From positions 111,789 through 175,788 of the forward strand of contig NZ_ABOX02000011.1 in NCBI RefSeq assembly GCF_000172555.1: a stretch of DNA of 64,000 bases, written 5' to 3'. Below the pieces are notes generated by a model. It was given only the letters and a program-made list of their open reading frames with translations. It did not search any database and had not been told where the DNA came from. The position numbers and the translations under genes were made by a program. The DNA comes from Pedosphaera parvula Ellin514 (lineage in GTDB: Bacteria; Verrucomicrobiota; Verrucomicrobiia; Limisphaerales; Pedosphaeraceae). This document shows positions 55,801-63,896 of the stretch, piece by piece (the stretch's first letter is position 1; every line of letters begins with the position of its first letter).

Positions 55801-56197
55801 TGGCGAAGATCCATTTGCCTTTGTTGAAATCATTCGTCGATTGGAAGCAGGGGCGACCGTTGCACTCCTCATTGACCGCCCGCCTCCGACGAGCCAGATT
55901 ACTGTAGAATTGTTTGATCGGCCGTTTGCTGCTTCCATTGCGGCATCCGAATTGGCGCGCGCATCTGGATGTGTGCTTTTACCAGTTTACCTGCCGCTCA
56001 CCAGCAAGGGTTATGCAGCACACATTTTGCCTGCTATTCCATATGACCGGGGAGCATTGCGCAAGCGGGAAGCACGCCAACAGCTCGCCCAGGAGATTAT
56101 GTATGCTTTCGAGAAGCCAATCTTGGAGCACCTTAACCAATGGTACCATTTCGTTCCCATTTGGCCTGCTCGGTCGAACCCTGATGATTCACATTAA
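52835..56197 (+). CDS. MMPL/RND lipid exporter fused to a lysophospholipid acyltransferase
   Basis: A 1120-residue fusion. The N-terminal ~830 residues form two MMPL/RND half-repeats: TM1, a periplasmic domain (FRLKFDVDVLNLLPGDLPVV), a TM cluster with GLAVDYGVVHYQEA, then a second set with GSGVDYSIFMQLALRRH. The C-terminal ~270 residues (from about 850) are an LpxL/HtrB-type acyltransferase: LLAEIYWNFAGHRREIVIEN and the catalytic HxxxxE motif in TPHLGNWEFGG (His about 940). Acyltransfer and export of the cluster product are inferred. Fusion of these normally separate aryl-polyene functions is unusual; the reading frame is open throughout. Confidence 0.9.
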   Translation: MTRRVWFWILLIFSALVIAGAFRLKFDVDVLNLLPGDLPVVQGLRLYQKNFTDSRELIVTIKSADAAKTESSARTLAQALRSETNLVESVIWQPVWLERPAQAAELIGYLWLNQPPDVFGELTNRLSGTNIQATLNDAKEQLATSLSPMDLARRGYDPYNLMKLPDGVSGGAAASFGEGQSLFTSQDGTFRILFVKAKPDLSSYRACISWLNGVKDIVASLQKRGELAQEVKIGFTGGPAFNAEISSGMEHDMTSSVGITSAIIAILFWIFHRRWVPMLWLLVLLGVILACTLAFGGLLFGSINVVSLGFAGILLGLAVDYGVVHYQEALASPNAIIPEIRRAIGPSIFWAAVTTISAFLVLNFGGLPGLAQLGSLVAIGVMLSALVMLFAFLPPLFRDRIKKRQEQTASSSLTKAASARHDIPEPLTPLKRNLSFGFTAILVLSCVIILSLGIPKLDNTANALRPQHSPSYTALDEIKANLAQNREPLWLITRSTNTSEIARRFDVAQPILEQAISNQTIGSFTLPTMLWPRPENQSANREAVAQILSQRTALKQAAVAEGFSTNSTIMTDHILDTWHAALDQQGVFWPTNEMSQWILDKVAARNHGELLAVGFIFPKTNAPSTAALEDLSQQLSAKGFILSGWDLLGSAILKRVQQNMWKVILPMIALVLLSLFLAFKRPTEILLSIAVLTLSGLCLLAVMHIAGWSWNLLNLMALPLMLGSGVDYSIFMQLALRRHNGNMAGAYHSVGRALLLCGGTAVAGFGSLSFSTNAGMASLGQVCAIGIAGNMLVSVFLLPIWWRALVFKNNKLSSNSTASRAAGPSSLYCSVLWKLGLVLVRSLPRSVCAKLSHLLAEIYWNFAGHRREIVIENLLPAVNGDRKLAHKKAHELLHNFALKVADLWRFESGLPVDNLFGEFAGWEHFTKAQSEKRGILLVTPHLGNWEFGGPLLTKRGVNLQVITLAEPGSGFTEMRQASRARWDIETLVIGEDPFAFVEIIRRLEAGATVALLIDRPPPTSQITVELFDRPFAASIAASELARASGCVLLPVYLPLTSKGYAAHILPAIPYDRGALRKREARQQLAQEIMYAFEKPILEHLNQWYHFVPIWPARSNPDDSH

Positions 56198-56201
56198 ATG
56201 T

Positions 56202-56963
56202 ATGTTATTCGCGCCTGAAAAGATTCCATTTAAACCACGGACCCGTTTACCTGGATTAAAGTTAAGCCAAAAAGCCATTTCGTTCCGTTTTATAATCTTT
56301 TTGCTTTATGCAGCCCTTTGCCTTCTAGGTCGCCATGCAGGAGCTCAAGGAACTGAATCGGATGCTCTGGTGACCGGCTGGCTGAACGCTCAGACAAACA
56401 TGCAGACCTGGTCTGCCGATTTCACTCAAGTTCGAACCCTCAAATCCTTGACACAACCCTTGACCGCCACTGGTCATGTCTGGTTTGCCGCCCCCAACCG
56501 GTTTCGCTGGGAATTGGGAAAGCCACCCAAAACGATAGCCGTCCGCGAAGCTGACCAATTGATGGTCATCTACCCTCTTTTAAAACGAGCCGAGCGGTTC
56601 CCACTCAGTGGTAGTCAGGCGGGCCAATGGAAGGATACCCTGGCGCTTCTGGATGCAGGCTTTCCTCGCAGCCGAACGGAGTTGGAAAGCCGATTCAATC
56701 TTCTCTCTCAAACCACCAGAAATGGTGTGCATGAAATCGTTCTGCAGCCGAAGTCCACAGCAGCCAGACGTTTCATGCCGGAAATCAGGATTGCTTTCGA
56801 AACCAATACATTTTCACTGCGTTCCACGGAGCTTGAATTCAGCGATGGATCAACCATGAAAAACATTTTTACGAATGAGACGTTAAATCCCAAAATTGAC
56901 GATTCATTCTTCAACCCTCAGCTCGGCAGTGATTACAAGATTACTGAACCATTAAAGAAATGA
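56202..56963 (+). CDS. outer-membrane lipoprotein carrier protein LolA-like
   Basis: A 253-residue periplasmic chaperone. The signal region (IIFLLYAALCLLGRHAGAQG) is followed by the LolA core: WSADFTQVRTLKSLTQPLTA, GHVWFAAPNRFRWEL and LMVIYPLLKRAERF. Chromosomal LolA carries lipoproteins; cluster-encoded copies serve aryl-polyene lipids. The ATG at 56202 or at 56184 may be the start; the latter overlaps the exporter stop. The gene directly follows the exporter and precedes the dehydratase by 21 bp. Confidence 0.88.
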   Translation: MLFAPEKIPFKPRTRLPGLKLSQKAISFRFIIFLLYAALCLLGRHAGAQGTESDALVTGWLNAQTNMQTWSADFTQVRTLKSLTQPLTATGHVWFAAPNRFRWELGKPPKTIAVREADQLMVIYPLLKRAERFPLSGSQAGQWKDTLALLDAGFPRSRTELESRFNLLSQTTRNGVHEIVLQPKSTAARRFMPEIRIAFETNTFSLRSTELEFSDGSTMKNIFTNETLNPKIDDSFFNPQLGSDYKITEPLKK

Positions 56964-56984
56964 TTACAACCAGGGATTCAGAGC

Positions 56985-57440
56985 ATGATTGATCTCGCAG
57001 CAAAAGCATTGGAGGCATTGCCACACGGTCCAGAGTTTCGTTTTCTCGATAATTTATTGCGTTTGGAACCAGGCAAGGCTGGTGTTGGTGAATATACCGT
57101 GCGGGGTAATGAGTATTTCCTGAAAGGCCATTTTCCCGGCAGTCCTCTTTTCCCCGGGGTGCTGCTGGTGGAAGCATCAGCTCAACTGGCTGGCACGGTG
57201 GCACAGACTGATCCGGACATTCCCCCCATGTCTGGTCTTAAACTGACCGCAATGCGTGCCGTCAAGATACTTGGAAGTGCCCGCCCTGGTGAGGTGATTC
57301 AGCTTGAGGCTTATATCACAGGCAGGTTGGGCAATCTTGTCCAGGCGCGCACGATGGCATTGGTAAACAAGCTCGTGGTAATGCAGGCAGAAATTACATT
57401 GAGCGGAGAGATGCCAATTGAAGGTTCCATGGAGTCTTGA
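56985..57440 (+). CDS. hot-dog dehydratase, FabZ-like
   Basis: A 151-residue single hot-dog domain. The active site is GHFPGSPLFPGVLLVEASAQ with His49 and Glu63, the catalytic pair of FabZ/FabA. It should dehydrate the 3-hydroxyacyl-ACP left by the ketoreductase; repeated cycles without enoyl reduction would give a polyene. Its stop is 22 bp from the convergent AMP ligase gene. Confidence 0.9.
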   Translation: MIDLAAKALEALPHGPEFRFLDNLLRLEPGKAGVGEYTVRGNEYFLKGHFPGSPLFPGVLLVEASAQLAGTVAQTDPDIPPMSGLKLTAMRAVKILGSARPGEVIQLEAYITGRLGNLVQARTMALVNKLVVMQAEITLSGEMPIEGSMES

Positions 57441-57462
57441 TGCAGCACGCGAACTAATCGAA

Positions 57463-58731
57463 TCAGGGATGAGGCACTGAATCGCTTTTTCTTAAAGCGA
57501 GATACTTCTTCCTCCATTCAGCACGCGAAAGTTTCCCCCGCTGATTCGCTTCCATAGATTTCACAAAAATCCAATCGCGCGGAATTTGCCACGCGGGAAG
57601 TCTTTGCAGGAGGAAATGTTTCAGTGACTGCTCTTGGAGTTGTTCCTTTCCAACCAGGCAGGCTACGATTATCTCCTTTCTTTCCTCGTCCTTGCTTTCG
57701 ACCCCAAAGACCAGGCATTCGTCAATCGAAGGATGAGACAACAAAACTCTTTCAATGCTTTCCGGTGATACCTTTCTTCCGGCAACATTGATCTGATCCC
57801 CTGCCCTCCCGCGGATGTAAACCAGACCATCGGAAATCTCTGCGAGATCGCTCGTGTGAAAATATCCTGGCACTAACCTTGCAGTAGCCTCCGGCCAGTA
57901 AGTCAGGCCAGTCGCGTTGCTCCGCACCTCAAGGCAATAATCCTGGCCCACCGACAGTGAGACATTTCTCATCGGTGCGCCCGCACACGTCACATCCTGT
58001 CTTGGGACATCGGAAGAATCGTATGCAATGCCACCGCATTCACTCGACCCGTAAAAGTTGTGAATCTTTATTCCCTGCCCCTCGTACACCGCCTCCTCCA
58101 AACTCAATGACAAGGGGGCGCCGGCAGAAATGGCCAACCGAACATTTTTCGGAATGGCATTGGCGCCATGCCAGGTGCGCCACAACGCCGGGACAGCAGC
58201 AAGGGTGATCGACTCAGCCATGCCGGAAGCAATTCGCAAAGTCTCCGGTAAAGGTGCATCCACCAAGATGAGAGGAATACCATGTAACAAAAGTGGAAGA
58301 ACGAGATTGGAAAATCCGTAGGAATGCGCCAGTGAAATGGTGCCAAGATTTGGCCAATCGCGGCGCAAGCCCATCGTCGCGACGATATTATCGACGTCAG
58401 CCGCGAGTTGTTCCCCAGTAAAAGTTATGAGTCGGGGTTGTCCTGTCGTGGCTGACGTAATCTTTAAATGATCACACTTAGGCAGACCAACCAAATTGGG
58501 CGGGTTCTGCTCAACCTCCAAAGGACAGGTTGCCTTGCCCAAACGCCAGCCAGCCAAAAGCGTTGAAATGAAATTGTGCCCTTGCGGAAATGCCACCAGA
58601 TCCGAAATTGAAATATTTTCCGAATCAGCCAGCAACTGACCAAAAGTCCACCGCTCACCCCTTGCCACATCGTGCAGGGCGATTTCATTACGATATTCTT
58701 TTGCTATCTGGCACCAGCGTTCGTAAAGCAT
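57463..58731 (-). CDS. AMP-dependent acyl/aryl ligase (ANL family)
   Basis: A 422-residue adenylate-forming enzyme, shorter than the typical ~500. Motifs: P-loop-like TSATTGQPRLITFT, HNFYGSSECGGIAYD (A5), HTSDLAEISDGLVYIRGR, VAGRKVSPESIERVLLS and the catalytic Lys in NQRGKLSRAEW. It is thought to activate the starter acid and load it onto the ACP. Substrate specificity cannot be read from the sequence. On the opposite strand to the rest of the cluster and convergent with the dehydratase. Confidence 0.88.
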   Translation of the reverse strand: MLYERWCQIAKEYRNEIALHDVARGERWTFGQLLADSENISISDLVAFPQGHNFISTLLAGWRLGKATCPLEVEQNPPNLVGLPKCDHLKITSATTGQPRLITFTGEQLAADVDNIVATMGLRRDWPNLGTISLAHSYGFSNLVLPLLLHGIPLILVDAPLPETLRIASGMAESITLAAVPALWRTWHGANAIPKNVRLAISAGAPLSLSLEEAVYEGQGIKIHNFYGSSECGGIAYDSSDVPRQDVTCAGAPMRNVSLSVGQDYCLEVRSNATGLTYWPEATARLVPGYFHTSDLAEISDGLVYIRGRAGDQINVAGRKVSPESIERVLLSHPSIDECLVFGVESKDEERKEIIVACLVGKEQLQEQSLKHFLLQRLPAWQIPRDWIFVKSMEANQRGKLSRAEWRKKYLALRKSDSVPHP

Positions 58732-58781
58732 TGTTGTCAGTTTCAGATCCCACAGTTAGTTTAGGAGCGATTTAATATTTT

Positions 58782-59645
58782 ATGCAGAATCAGGCTCTGA
58801 GTTCAAACTCGAAAGTCCAGCCCGTCCACCTCGTGCTGTGGCGGATGCTTCAGTGCAGTCCGGCGGGCTTTTTCCTGATTGCATTTGTTTCCATAATCTC
58901 CGGATGCACAACCTCCAATCAGGTTCGAGCCACATCGGACCGACCTTTTAATTTTCAAACGGACACCTTTGCCTATCCCAATCAGTTGGTCTGGGATTAC
59001 TATTTTGATAACAGCGGTAAATGGGTCAGCAGGCCGCACGAACCAAAACCAGATTATTCCCATCACTGTTTCGTCGTATCCAGGTCTTCCAAACAATTCT
59101 TTCAGAATGCAAAATTTGACACGAACCAGCCTGTAGCCGACGCCGCCACCTACCAAAACCTTGTCAAACGCATCGTTTCCCTCAGCCCGCGTCATGTTCC
59201 TCCGGATACGGAAAAGATTACTATACCCGGCTATGCGGATCTCAGAAGTTTCAGCGCAGCTCATGCTGATATCCTCAAAGCCGAATGTGGAAGCGCGTGG
59301 CAAAGTTATCTTCAACGCGGACACTGGCGCATGATACTTCCCTTCAGTCGTCATCATCAGGAGCAAATGGCCTCACAGCTTGTGATTGATCTTAAGGCAA
59401 ACATTCCACCAGTGGTCCACGTGGTTCGGTTTCCGCAATTATCCATCAATCATTCTGTGCTCCTCTTTGGAGCACATGAAACAGAGCAGGATATCCGTTT
59501 TGACGCTTACGATCCCAATAATCCTTTCAAACCCGTCACTCTAACCTACGACCGTAAAACCAAAACCTTTTCATTTCCCGGAAACGATTATTGGCGTGGC
59601 GGTCGAGTGGATATCTACGAAGTCTATCGAGGTTGGGCTTACTGA
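58782..59645 (+). CDS. lipoprotein of unknown function with a protease-like C-terminal pattern
   Basis: A 287-residue lipoprotein. Lipobox FVSIISGC puts the mature Cys near residue 42. The C-terminal third contains INHSVLLFGAHETEQDIRFD and AYDPNNPFKPVTLTYDRKTK, a pattern of beta strands around an H and D/N pair like that of papain-fold domains. No catalytic Cys was identified with confidence. It may belong to the polyene cluster, or may be unrelated. Confidence 0.6.
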   Translation: MQNQALSSNSKVQPVHLVLWRMLQCSPAGFFLIAFVSIISGCTTSNQVRATSDRPFNFQTDTFAYPNQLVWDYYFDNSGKWVSRPHEPKPDYSHHCFVVSRSSKQFFQNAKFDTNQPVADAATYQNLVKRIVSLSPRHVPPDTEKITIPGYADLRSFSAAHADILKAECGSAWQSYLQRGHWRMILPFSRHHQEQMASQLVIDLKANIPPVVHVVRFPQLSINHSVLLFGAHETEQDIRFDAYDPNNPFKPVTLTYDRKTKTFSFPGNDYWRGGRVDIYEVYRGWAY

Positions 59646-60025
59646 ATTGGTTCACGTCCGGCAAAGCCCGAATCAATATCGTGCCAAAATTCAATGTCAT
59701 CCTCGTCCTTTTCCCAACACAGAAACACTTCCCTGCCACCAATCAAAGCCGGAAAATCAATCAATCCACGGTCCAGATCCTTGATGAAAATTTCCCGATT
59801 TTGAAACTCCTGGAACAGCGCCCTTATTTCGCCAAGTAGTTTTACGGAGCGATTGACCAGTTCCCCGCCCATGTCATTTCCGCTGGTCATTAACCCATGA
59901 ATCCGACGATCCACCTTTTCCACTTCAGCGCGTGTCTCGTTCAGTTGCTCAAGCCACTGACGCAATTGCGGCAGCAGGGCTCGCGCCTCGTCGCGAGTGT
60001 AATGCTTTTGGAATTGGTGTGACAT
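59639..60025 (-). CDS. DUF2203 family protein
   Basis: A 128-residue cytoplasmic protein that fits DUF2203: YTRDEARALLPQLRQWLEQL, GLIDFPALIGGREVFLCWE and IEFWHDIDSGFAGREPIQ. Function is unknown. It overlaps the lipoprotein gene on the other strand by 7 bp and lies 26 bp downstream of the TPR protein, on the same strand. Confidence 0.9.
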   Translation of the reverse strand: MSHQFQKHYTRDEARALLPQLRQWLEQLNETRAEVEKVDRRIHGLMTSGNDMGGELVNRSVKLLGEIRALFQEFQNREIFIKDLDRGLIDFPALIGGREVFLCWEKDEDDIEFWHDIDSGFAGREPIQ

Positions 60026-60051
60026 GGCCCTTCAACTGTTCAGCAATTGCA

Positions 60052-61764
60052 TTATTGAGGTTTGTCTCGCCACAATTTTTTCCGCACTTCCTCGTTTTGC
60101 TCCACTTCCAGCGACCTCCGCCAGGCGGTCCGCGCCTTGTCATCCTGTTTCAACGCGGCATAGATGTCACCCAAATGATCATACAGGGTGGCATCGGGCT
60201 CCGGAGTAAGCTTTATTGCTTCTTCAATTCGTGCCAGGGCTTCCTTCGGTTGATTCAACTTGTAAAGCACCCATGCAAAACTATCCAGGTAAGCTGGATT
60301 CTTCGGCTCCAGCTTCACCGCTTTTTCAATCAAATCACGTGCCTTCTCCAGCTTGATGCCGTGCTCCGCCCACATATAGCCAAGATAGTTGAGCGCTTCC
60401 GTGAAATTCGGTGACTGCGAAAGACACTTCTCAAAATATTTCTCAGCCTCTTCAAAATTTGATGCCCGTTCATAGACCGAGCCAACCTCAAAGTAGAACA
60501 AGGCATTCAACCGCTTCGGCTCCTCAGCCTTCGCAATCACTTCGGCTGAGGTCAAATGTTGCAAGGCGTTCGTAAAATCCTTTTCCTTGGAGAACGCCAG
60601 TCCGCTAAAAAATTCCAAAACAAAACTTGGTTTAAATTTCTTGCGTGCATGCTCCAATGTCGAAAGGGCTTCCTTCGGCTTTTCAAGGTTAATTTGGACT
60701 CCTGCCAAATCGTAATAAGCCTGCTCCATCTCCTCATTCAACAAAAGCACTTTGTGAAAGAAATCCTCCGCTTCAGGAAGCTTTTTATCATCGTAAGCAA
60801 GGCTGCCCAGATAATAATACGCCTGGGAATTTGCCGGATCGTCCTTCACAATTTCCTTGAGCTGCTCCGATGCCTTCTGCGGCTCCTTGTTCTTCAGATA
60901 AATATCCGCCATTTTGGCACGGATATCGTCTTGCACTGCGGGCCGACTGCTGACTTGATTCAGAAGCTCCTGATAGAAATGAAGGGCATTCGTTCTATCG
61001 CCGAGAACGTTAAAACCATCTGCGAGTTTGATGCGCAGCACCAAACTCGAAGGCTTAAGCTTCGCTGCTCTGTTGAGAACCCCGAGCGCAGCCTTATGCG
61101 TGTTGGTCTGAAGTGAAGGAACCTGACGCTCAAGGGTTGCAAACAATTCTGCGAGATTAATTAGAAATTCCGCACTGGTTTCCGGCTGTTTGGCAGCCTT
61201 GTCCAGAACTTTGAATGCCTCCGCCGAATGGTTTTTTTGAAGATGAATGAGAAATAAATTCTGGTAACCAGTGAGCAACGTCGGAGATTTCTGAATTGCC
61301 TTCTCGCTCGATTGAAGCGCCAGATCATCCTGGCCGAGCCTGGAATAGACCATCCCCAATCGCGCATACACAGCACCCGAGGCATTGGGTGCCGCCACCG
61401 CATTGGTCAAAATCTCAAGTGCTTTATCCGTCTGCTTTAGCTGCAGGTAACGTCGCGAAATTTCCAGCACCAATTCGTCATTGGCCGGATCCTGGAGCGC
61501 AGACTTGGTATATTCCTCCAGAGCCAACTCGGGCTCGTCCTGCATGTCAAAGACGACTCCCTGCGCATAATGAGCATGCGCTTCGGCTACCTTTTCTTCC
61601 GAAACGGTCGGGGTCGTGGGCGCAGCCTTCGCTGTTGCCTTGGTCTTGACCTGGGCACTCTTGACGTCGCCTTGCTTATCCGACGACGACGACGCGCACC
61701 CAACCACCAGCATGCTCGTCGCAGCCAGCAAGACTGTCAGCCCATGGTAAAAGCGATGCAGCAT
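60052..61764 (-). CDS. TPR-repeat lipoprotein
   Basis: A 570-residue lipoprotein with about a dozen tetratricopeptide repeats (for example AEAHAHYAQGVVFDMQDEPE and SGAVYARLGMVYSRLGQDDL). The signal peptide has lipobox LVVGC, giving a mature Cys about residue 23, when the ATG at 61764 is used. The upstream start at 61797 adds 11 polar residues. Probably a periplasmic scaffold; partners unknown. Confidence 0.85.
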   Translation of the reverse strand: MLHRFYHGLTVLLAATSMLVVGCASSSSDKQGDVKSAQVKTKATAKAAPTTPTVSEEKVAEAHAHYAQGVVFDMQDEPELALEEYTKSALQDPANDELVLEISRRYLQLKQTDKALEILTNAVAAPNASGAVYARLGMVYSRLGQDDLALQSSEKAIQKSPTLLTGYQNLFLIHLQKNHSAEAFKVLDKAAKQPETSAEFLINLAELFATLERQVPSLQTNTHKAALGVLNRAAKLKPSSLVLRIKLADGFNVLGDRTNALHFYQELLNQVSSRPAVQDDIRAKMADIYLKNKEPQKASEQLKEIVKDDPANSQAYYYLGSLAYDDKKLPEAEDFFHKVLLLNEEMEQAYYDLAGVQINLEKPKEALSTLEHARKKFKPSFVLEFFSGLAFSKEKDFTNALQHLTSAEVIAKAEEPKRLNALFYFEVGSVYERASNFEEAEKYFEKCLSQSPNFTEALNYLGYMWAEHGIKLEKARDLIEKAVKLEPKNPAYLDSFAWVLYKLNQPKEALARIEEAIKLTPEPDATLYDHLGDIYAALKQDDKARTAWRRSLEVEQNEEVRKKLWRDKPQ

Positions 61765-61847
61765 TCGGTAGAATACCCCTGAATAATATCCACGCAACCC
61801 GCTCGGATTGCGTGGATACAGACGAACAACATTCGCCAGCGGAGCAA

Positions 61848-61949
61848 CTACTTCTGCCAGGTGCGCTTCTTATGGCGATTGGCGCGAAGCTGCTTGCGGC
61901 GCTTATGTTTATTAATCTTTGCCTTACGACGTTTTTTCAGTGAGCCCAT
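61848..61949 (-). CDS. 33-residue AURKAIP1/COX24-type basic protein
   Basis: A very short, very basic protein ([20 protein letters not shown] at its start, ending RHKKRTWQK). The pattern KKRRxxKxxKHxxRK resembles the AURKAIP1/COX24 domain, which is associated with ribosomal or rRNA-binding small proteins. It is located between the TPR lipoprotein and hisG, on their strand. No clear Shine-Dalgarno site is seen. Real by composition and codon pattern rather than by length. Confidence 0.75.
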   Translation of the reverse strand: MGSLKKRRKAKINKHKRRKQLRANRHKKRTWQK

Positions 61950-61967
61950 ATAATTTTGTTTGCGGAT

Positions 61968-62855
61968 TTAATATACTACTTTGTTAAGCGGATATTCAAT
62001 AATTCCTTCAGCACCCGCCGCTTTCAATTGCGGAATCAATTCCCGAACCACATGCTCATCGATGATCGTTTCCACCGCCACCCAACCCTTCAAACTCAGG
62101 TTGGATATCGTTGGATTACGCAGAGCAGGCAAACTTTGCAATAAATTTGCCAAATTCTTTTCTGCAATATTCATCTTCAACCCCACCTTGGCCTCGGCTT
62201 CCAAGGCGCCTTTCAGCAATAGCGCCATCGTTTCAATCTTATGCCGCTTCCATTTATCTTTCCAGGTGACGTGATTGGCAATCAACCGCGGCGTCGATGA
62301 AAGTAATGTATCCACGATGCGCAATTTATTCGCCCGCAGTGACGATCCAGTCTCCGTCAATTCCACAATCGCGTCCACCAACTCATGCGCTTTGAATTCT
62401 GTCGCGCCCCAGGAAAACTCCACCTCGGCCTTCACGCCGTGCTTCTTCAAATATCGCTTCGTCAGACCAACCACCTCAGTGGCAATCCGCTTGCCTTGCA
62501 AATCTTTCGCCGATTGTACCGGTGAATTTTCCGGCACGGCCAGCACCCAACGCGCCGGTTGACGCGTCGCCTTGCTGAACAAAAATTCTCCCACCTCATG
62601 CACCTTCGAGTTATTTTCCTGAATCCAATCGTAACCCGTGATGCCGCAGTCCAGATACCCATGCTCCACGTAACGGCTGATCTCCTGCGCACGAATCAAC
62701 CGAATCTCCAACTCCTCATCATCCACGTACGGCACATACGAGCGGCTGCTGACCTGGATGTTAAATCCGGCCTTTGCCATCTTCTCGATGGTTGCCTCTT
62801 GCAGACTGCCTTTCGGCAATCCAAACCGTAATTTCGTCTTATTCTTCATGCTCAA
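61968..62855 (-). CDS. hisG: ATP phosphoribosyltransferase (long form)
   Basis: First enzyme of histidine synthesis, joining ATP and PRPP; feedback regulated by histidine. The 295 residues are the long HisG form: [33 protein letters not shown], the PRPP-binding [16 protein letters not shown] and a C-terminal ACT-like HisG_C domain ([17 protein letters not shown]). Other his genes are not in the window. MSMKN or MKN may be the start. Confidence 0.95.
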   Translation of the reverse strand: MSMKNKTKLRFGLPKGSLQEATIEKMAKAGFNIQVSSRSYVPYVDDEELEIRLIRAQEISRYVEHGYLDCGITGYDWIQENNSKVHEVGEFLFSKATRQPARWVLAVPENSPVQSAKDLQGKRIATEVVGLTKRYLKKHGVKAEVEFSWGATEFKAHELVDAIVELTETGSSLRANKLRIVDTLLSSTPRLIANHVTWKDKWKRHKIETMALLLKGALEAEAKVGLKMNIAEKNLANLLQSLPALRNPTISNLSLKGWVAVETIIDEHVVRELIPQLKAAGAEGIIEYPLNKVVY

Positions 62856-62969
62856 ACCGACAAAAAGCGCTTCATTTCACGTGCGGGAATGGGTGTTAAC
62901 TCAATCCAGAAGTCGCAAGACCGCTATCATTTGCCATTAAAATGGCACTAAAGCCACACTTTTTTATCA

Positions 62970-63635
62970 TTAATCACCGGTTGACTTCCGCCAAACCGTC
63001 TGCCGCCCCTGCACAAACACCTCTCCCCGCGCCAAAGCTCCTATGGTTGAAGGATATAAAACCCGCTCCGCCTCCTGGATTCTGGCGTGCAAACTCCCCG
63101 CCGAATCCCCTGTCAAAACCGGTACCGTCTGTTGCGCCAATATCGGACCCGTATCCACCCCTTGATCCACGAAATGCACCGTGCAACCCGTCACCTTCAC
63201 TCCGTAATCCAATGCCTGCTTCCACGCCTCCAATCCCGGAAACGATGGCAACAACGACGGATGAATATTAATTACCCTGTGCTCAAACGTCCGCAAAAAC
63301 TCCCCCTTCAAAATCCTCATGAACCCCGCCAACACCACCAGGTCCACCTCCGCCCCCTTCAACGCATCGATGTACGTCCGCTCCGCCTCTTCATCGAGTT
63401 TTGTCCGGAACTGTCCCGGCTTGATGAACCGCGCCGCAATCCCTCGCGACCGCGCATGTTCCAGTATCCCCGCATTCTCCACATCACTAATCACCAGCGC
63501 CACCTCCACGGGAATCCTCCCCGCCTGGCACGCCTCCGCAATCGCCACAAAGTTCGAGCCCTTGCCCGACCCCAGCACGCCCAACCGATATTTTCGTTCA
63601 CCACTCACCCGCCCCTCATAAGTTAGAAACCACAT
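62970..63635 (-). CDS. purN: phosphoribosylglycinamide formyltransferase
   Basis: Transfers the formyl group from 10-formyl-THF to GAR, the third step of purine synthesis. Core motifs: [30 protein letters not shown] with the catalytic Asn and His, and [14 protein letters not shown] with the catalytic Asp. The ATG at 63635 gives 221 residues; the frame is open to an ATG at 63662, and a GTG at 63608 is also possible. It is the last recognisable gene before the end of the window. Confidence 0.93.
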   Translation of the reverse strand: MWFLTYEGRVSGERKYRLGVLGSGKGSNFVAIAEACQAGRIPVEVALVISDVENAGILEHARSRGIAARFIKPGQFRTKLDEEAERTYIDALKGAEVDLVVLAGFMRILKGEFLRTFEHRVINIHPSLLPSFPGLEAWKQALDYGVKVTGCTVHFVDQGVDTGPILAQQTVPVLTGDSAGSLHARIQEAERVLYPSTIGALARGEVFVQGRQTVWRKSTGD

Positions 63636-63697
63636 TCCCGCAAGCTTTTGCTTCTCTCGCATTCGAAACTCGAAATTCGCTATTCAAATTTTCCAAG

Positions 63698-63717
63698 CCT
63701 TCCGATACCTTCCGATA
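63698..63717. repeat. two adjacent copies of CCTTCCGATA
   Basis: The 10-bp unit CCTTCCGATA occurs twice in a row (63698-63707 and 63708-63717). It lies in the non-coding tract upstream of purN. Nothing else is recognised in 63663-63846 apart from AT-rich stretches with scattered TTCGAA-like words. Confidence 0.6.
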
Positions 63718-63846
63718 TCGACTTTGTTTCATTCAAAAATCGAAACCCGGCATTCGAATAAAAATGCTCGTAATTTCCTACGCCGACCAAAAGCACCACC
63801 GCTGATTGCTCCGATTTTCACCGTTACATCCTCGAAAAAATTTTTA

Positions 63847-63896
63847 ACCGTTATCTGGCGTTATTTACCGTTATGTACCGTTATCTGGCGTTAGAC
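63847..63896. repeat. five phased 10-bp direct repeats (RCCGTTATNT-like)
   Basis: Five contiguous 10-mers: ACCGTTATCT, GGCGTTATTT, ACCGTTATGT, ACCGTTATCT and GGCGTTAGAC. All share CGTTA at the same position. A further ACCGTTACAT lies at 63820-63829. One repeat per helical turn suggests a multi-site protein-binding array or a slipped repeat. No gene is seen between here and the end of the window. Confidence 0.6.
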
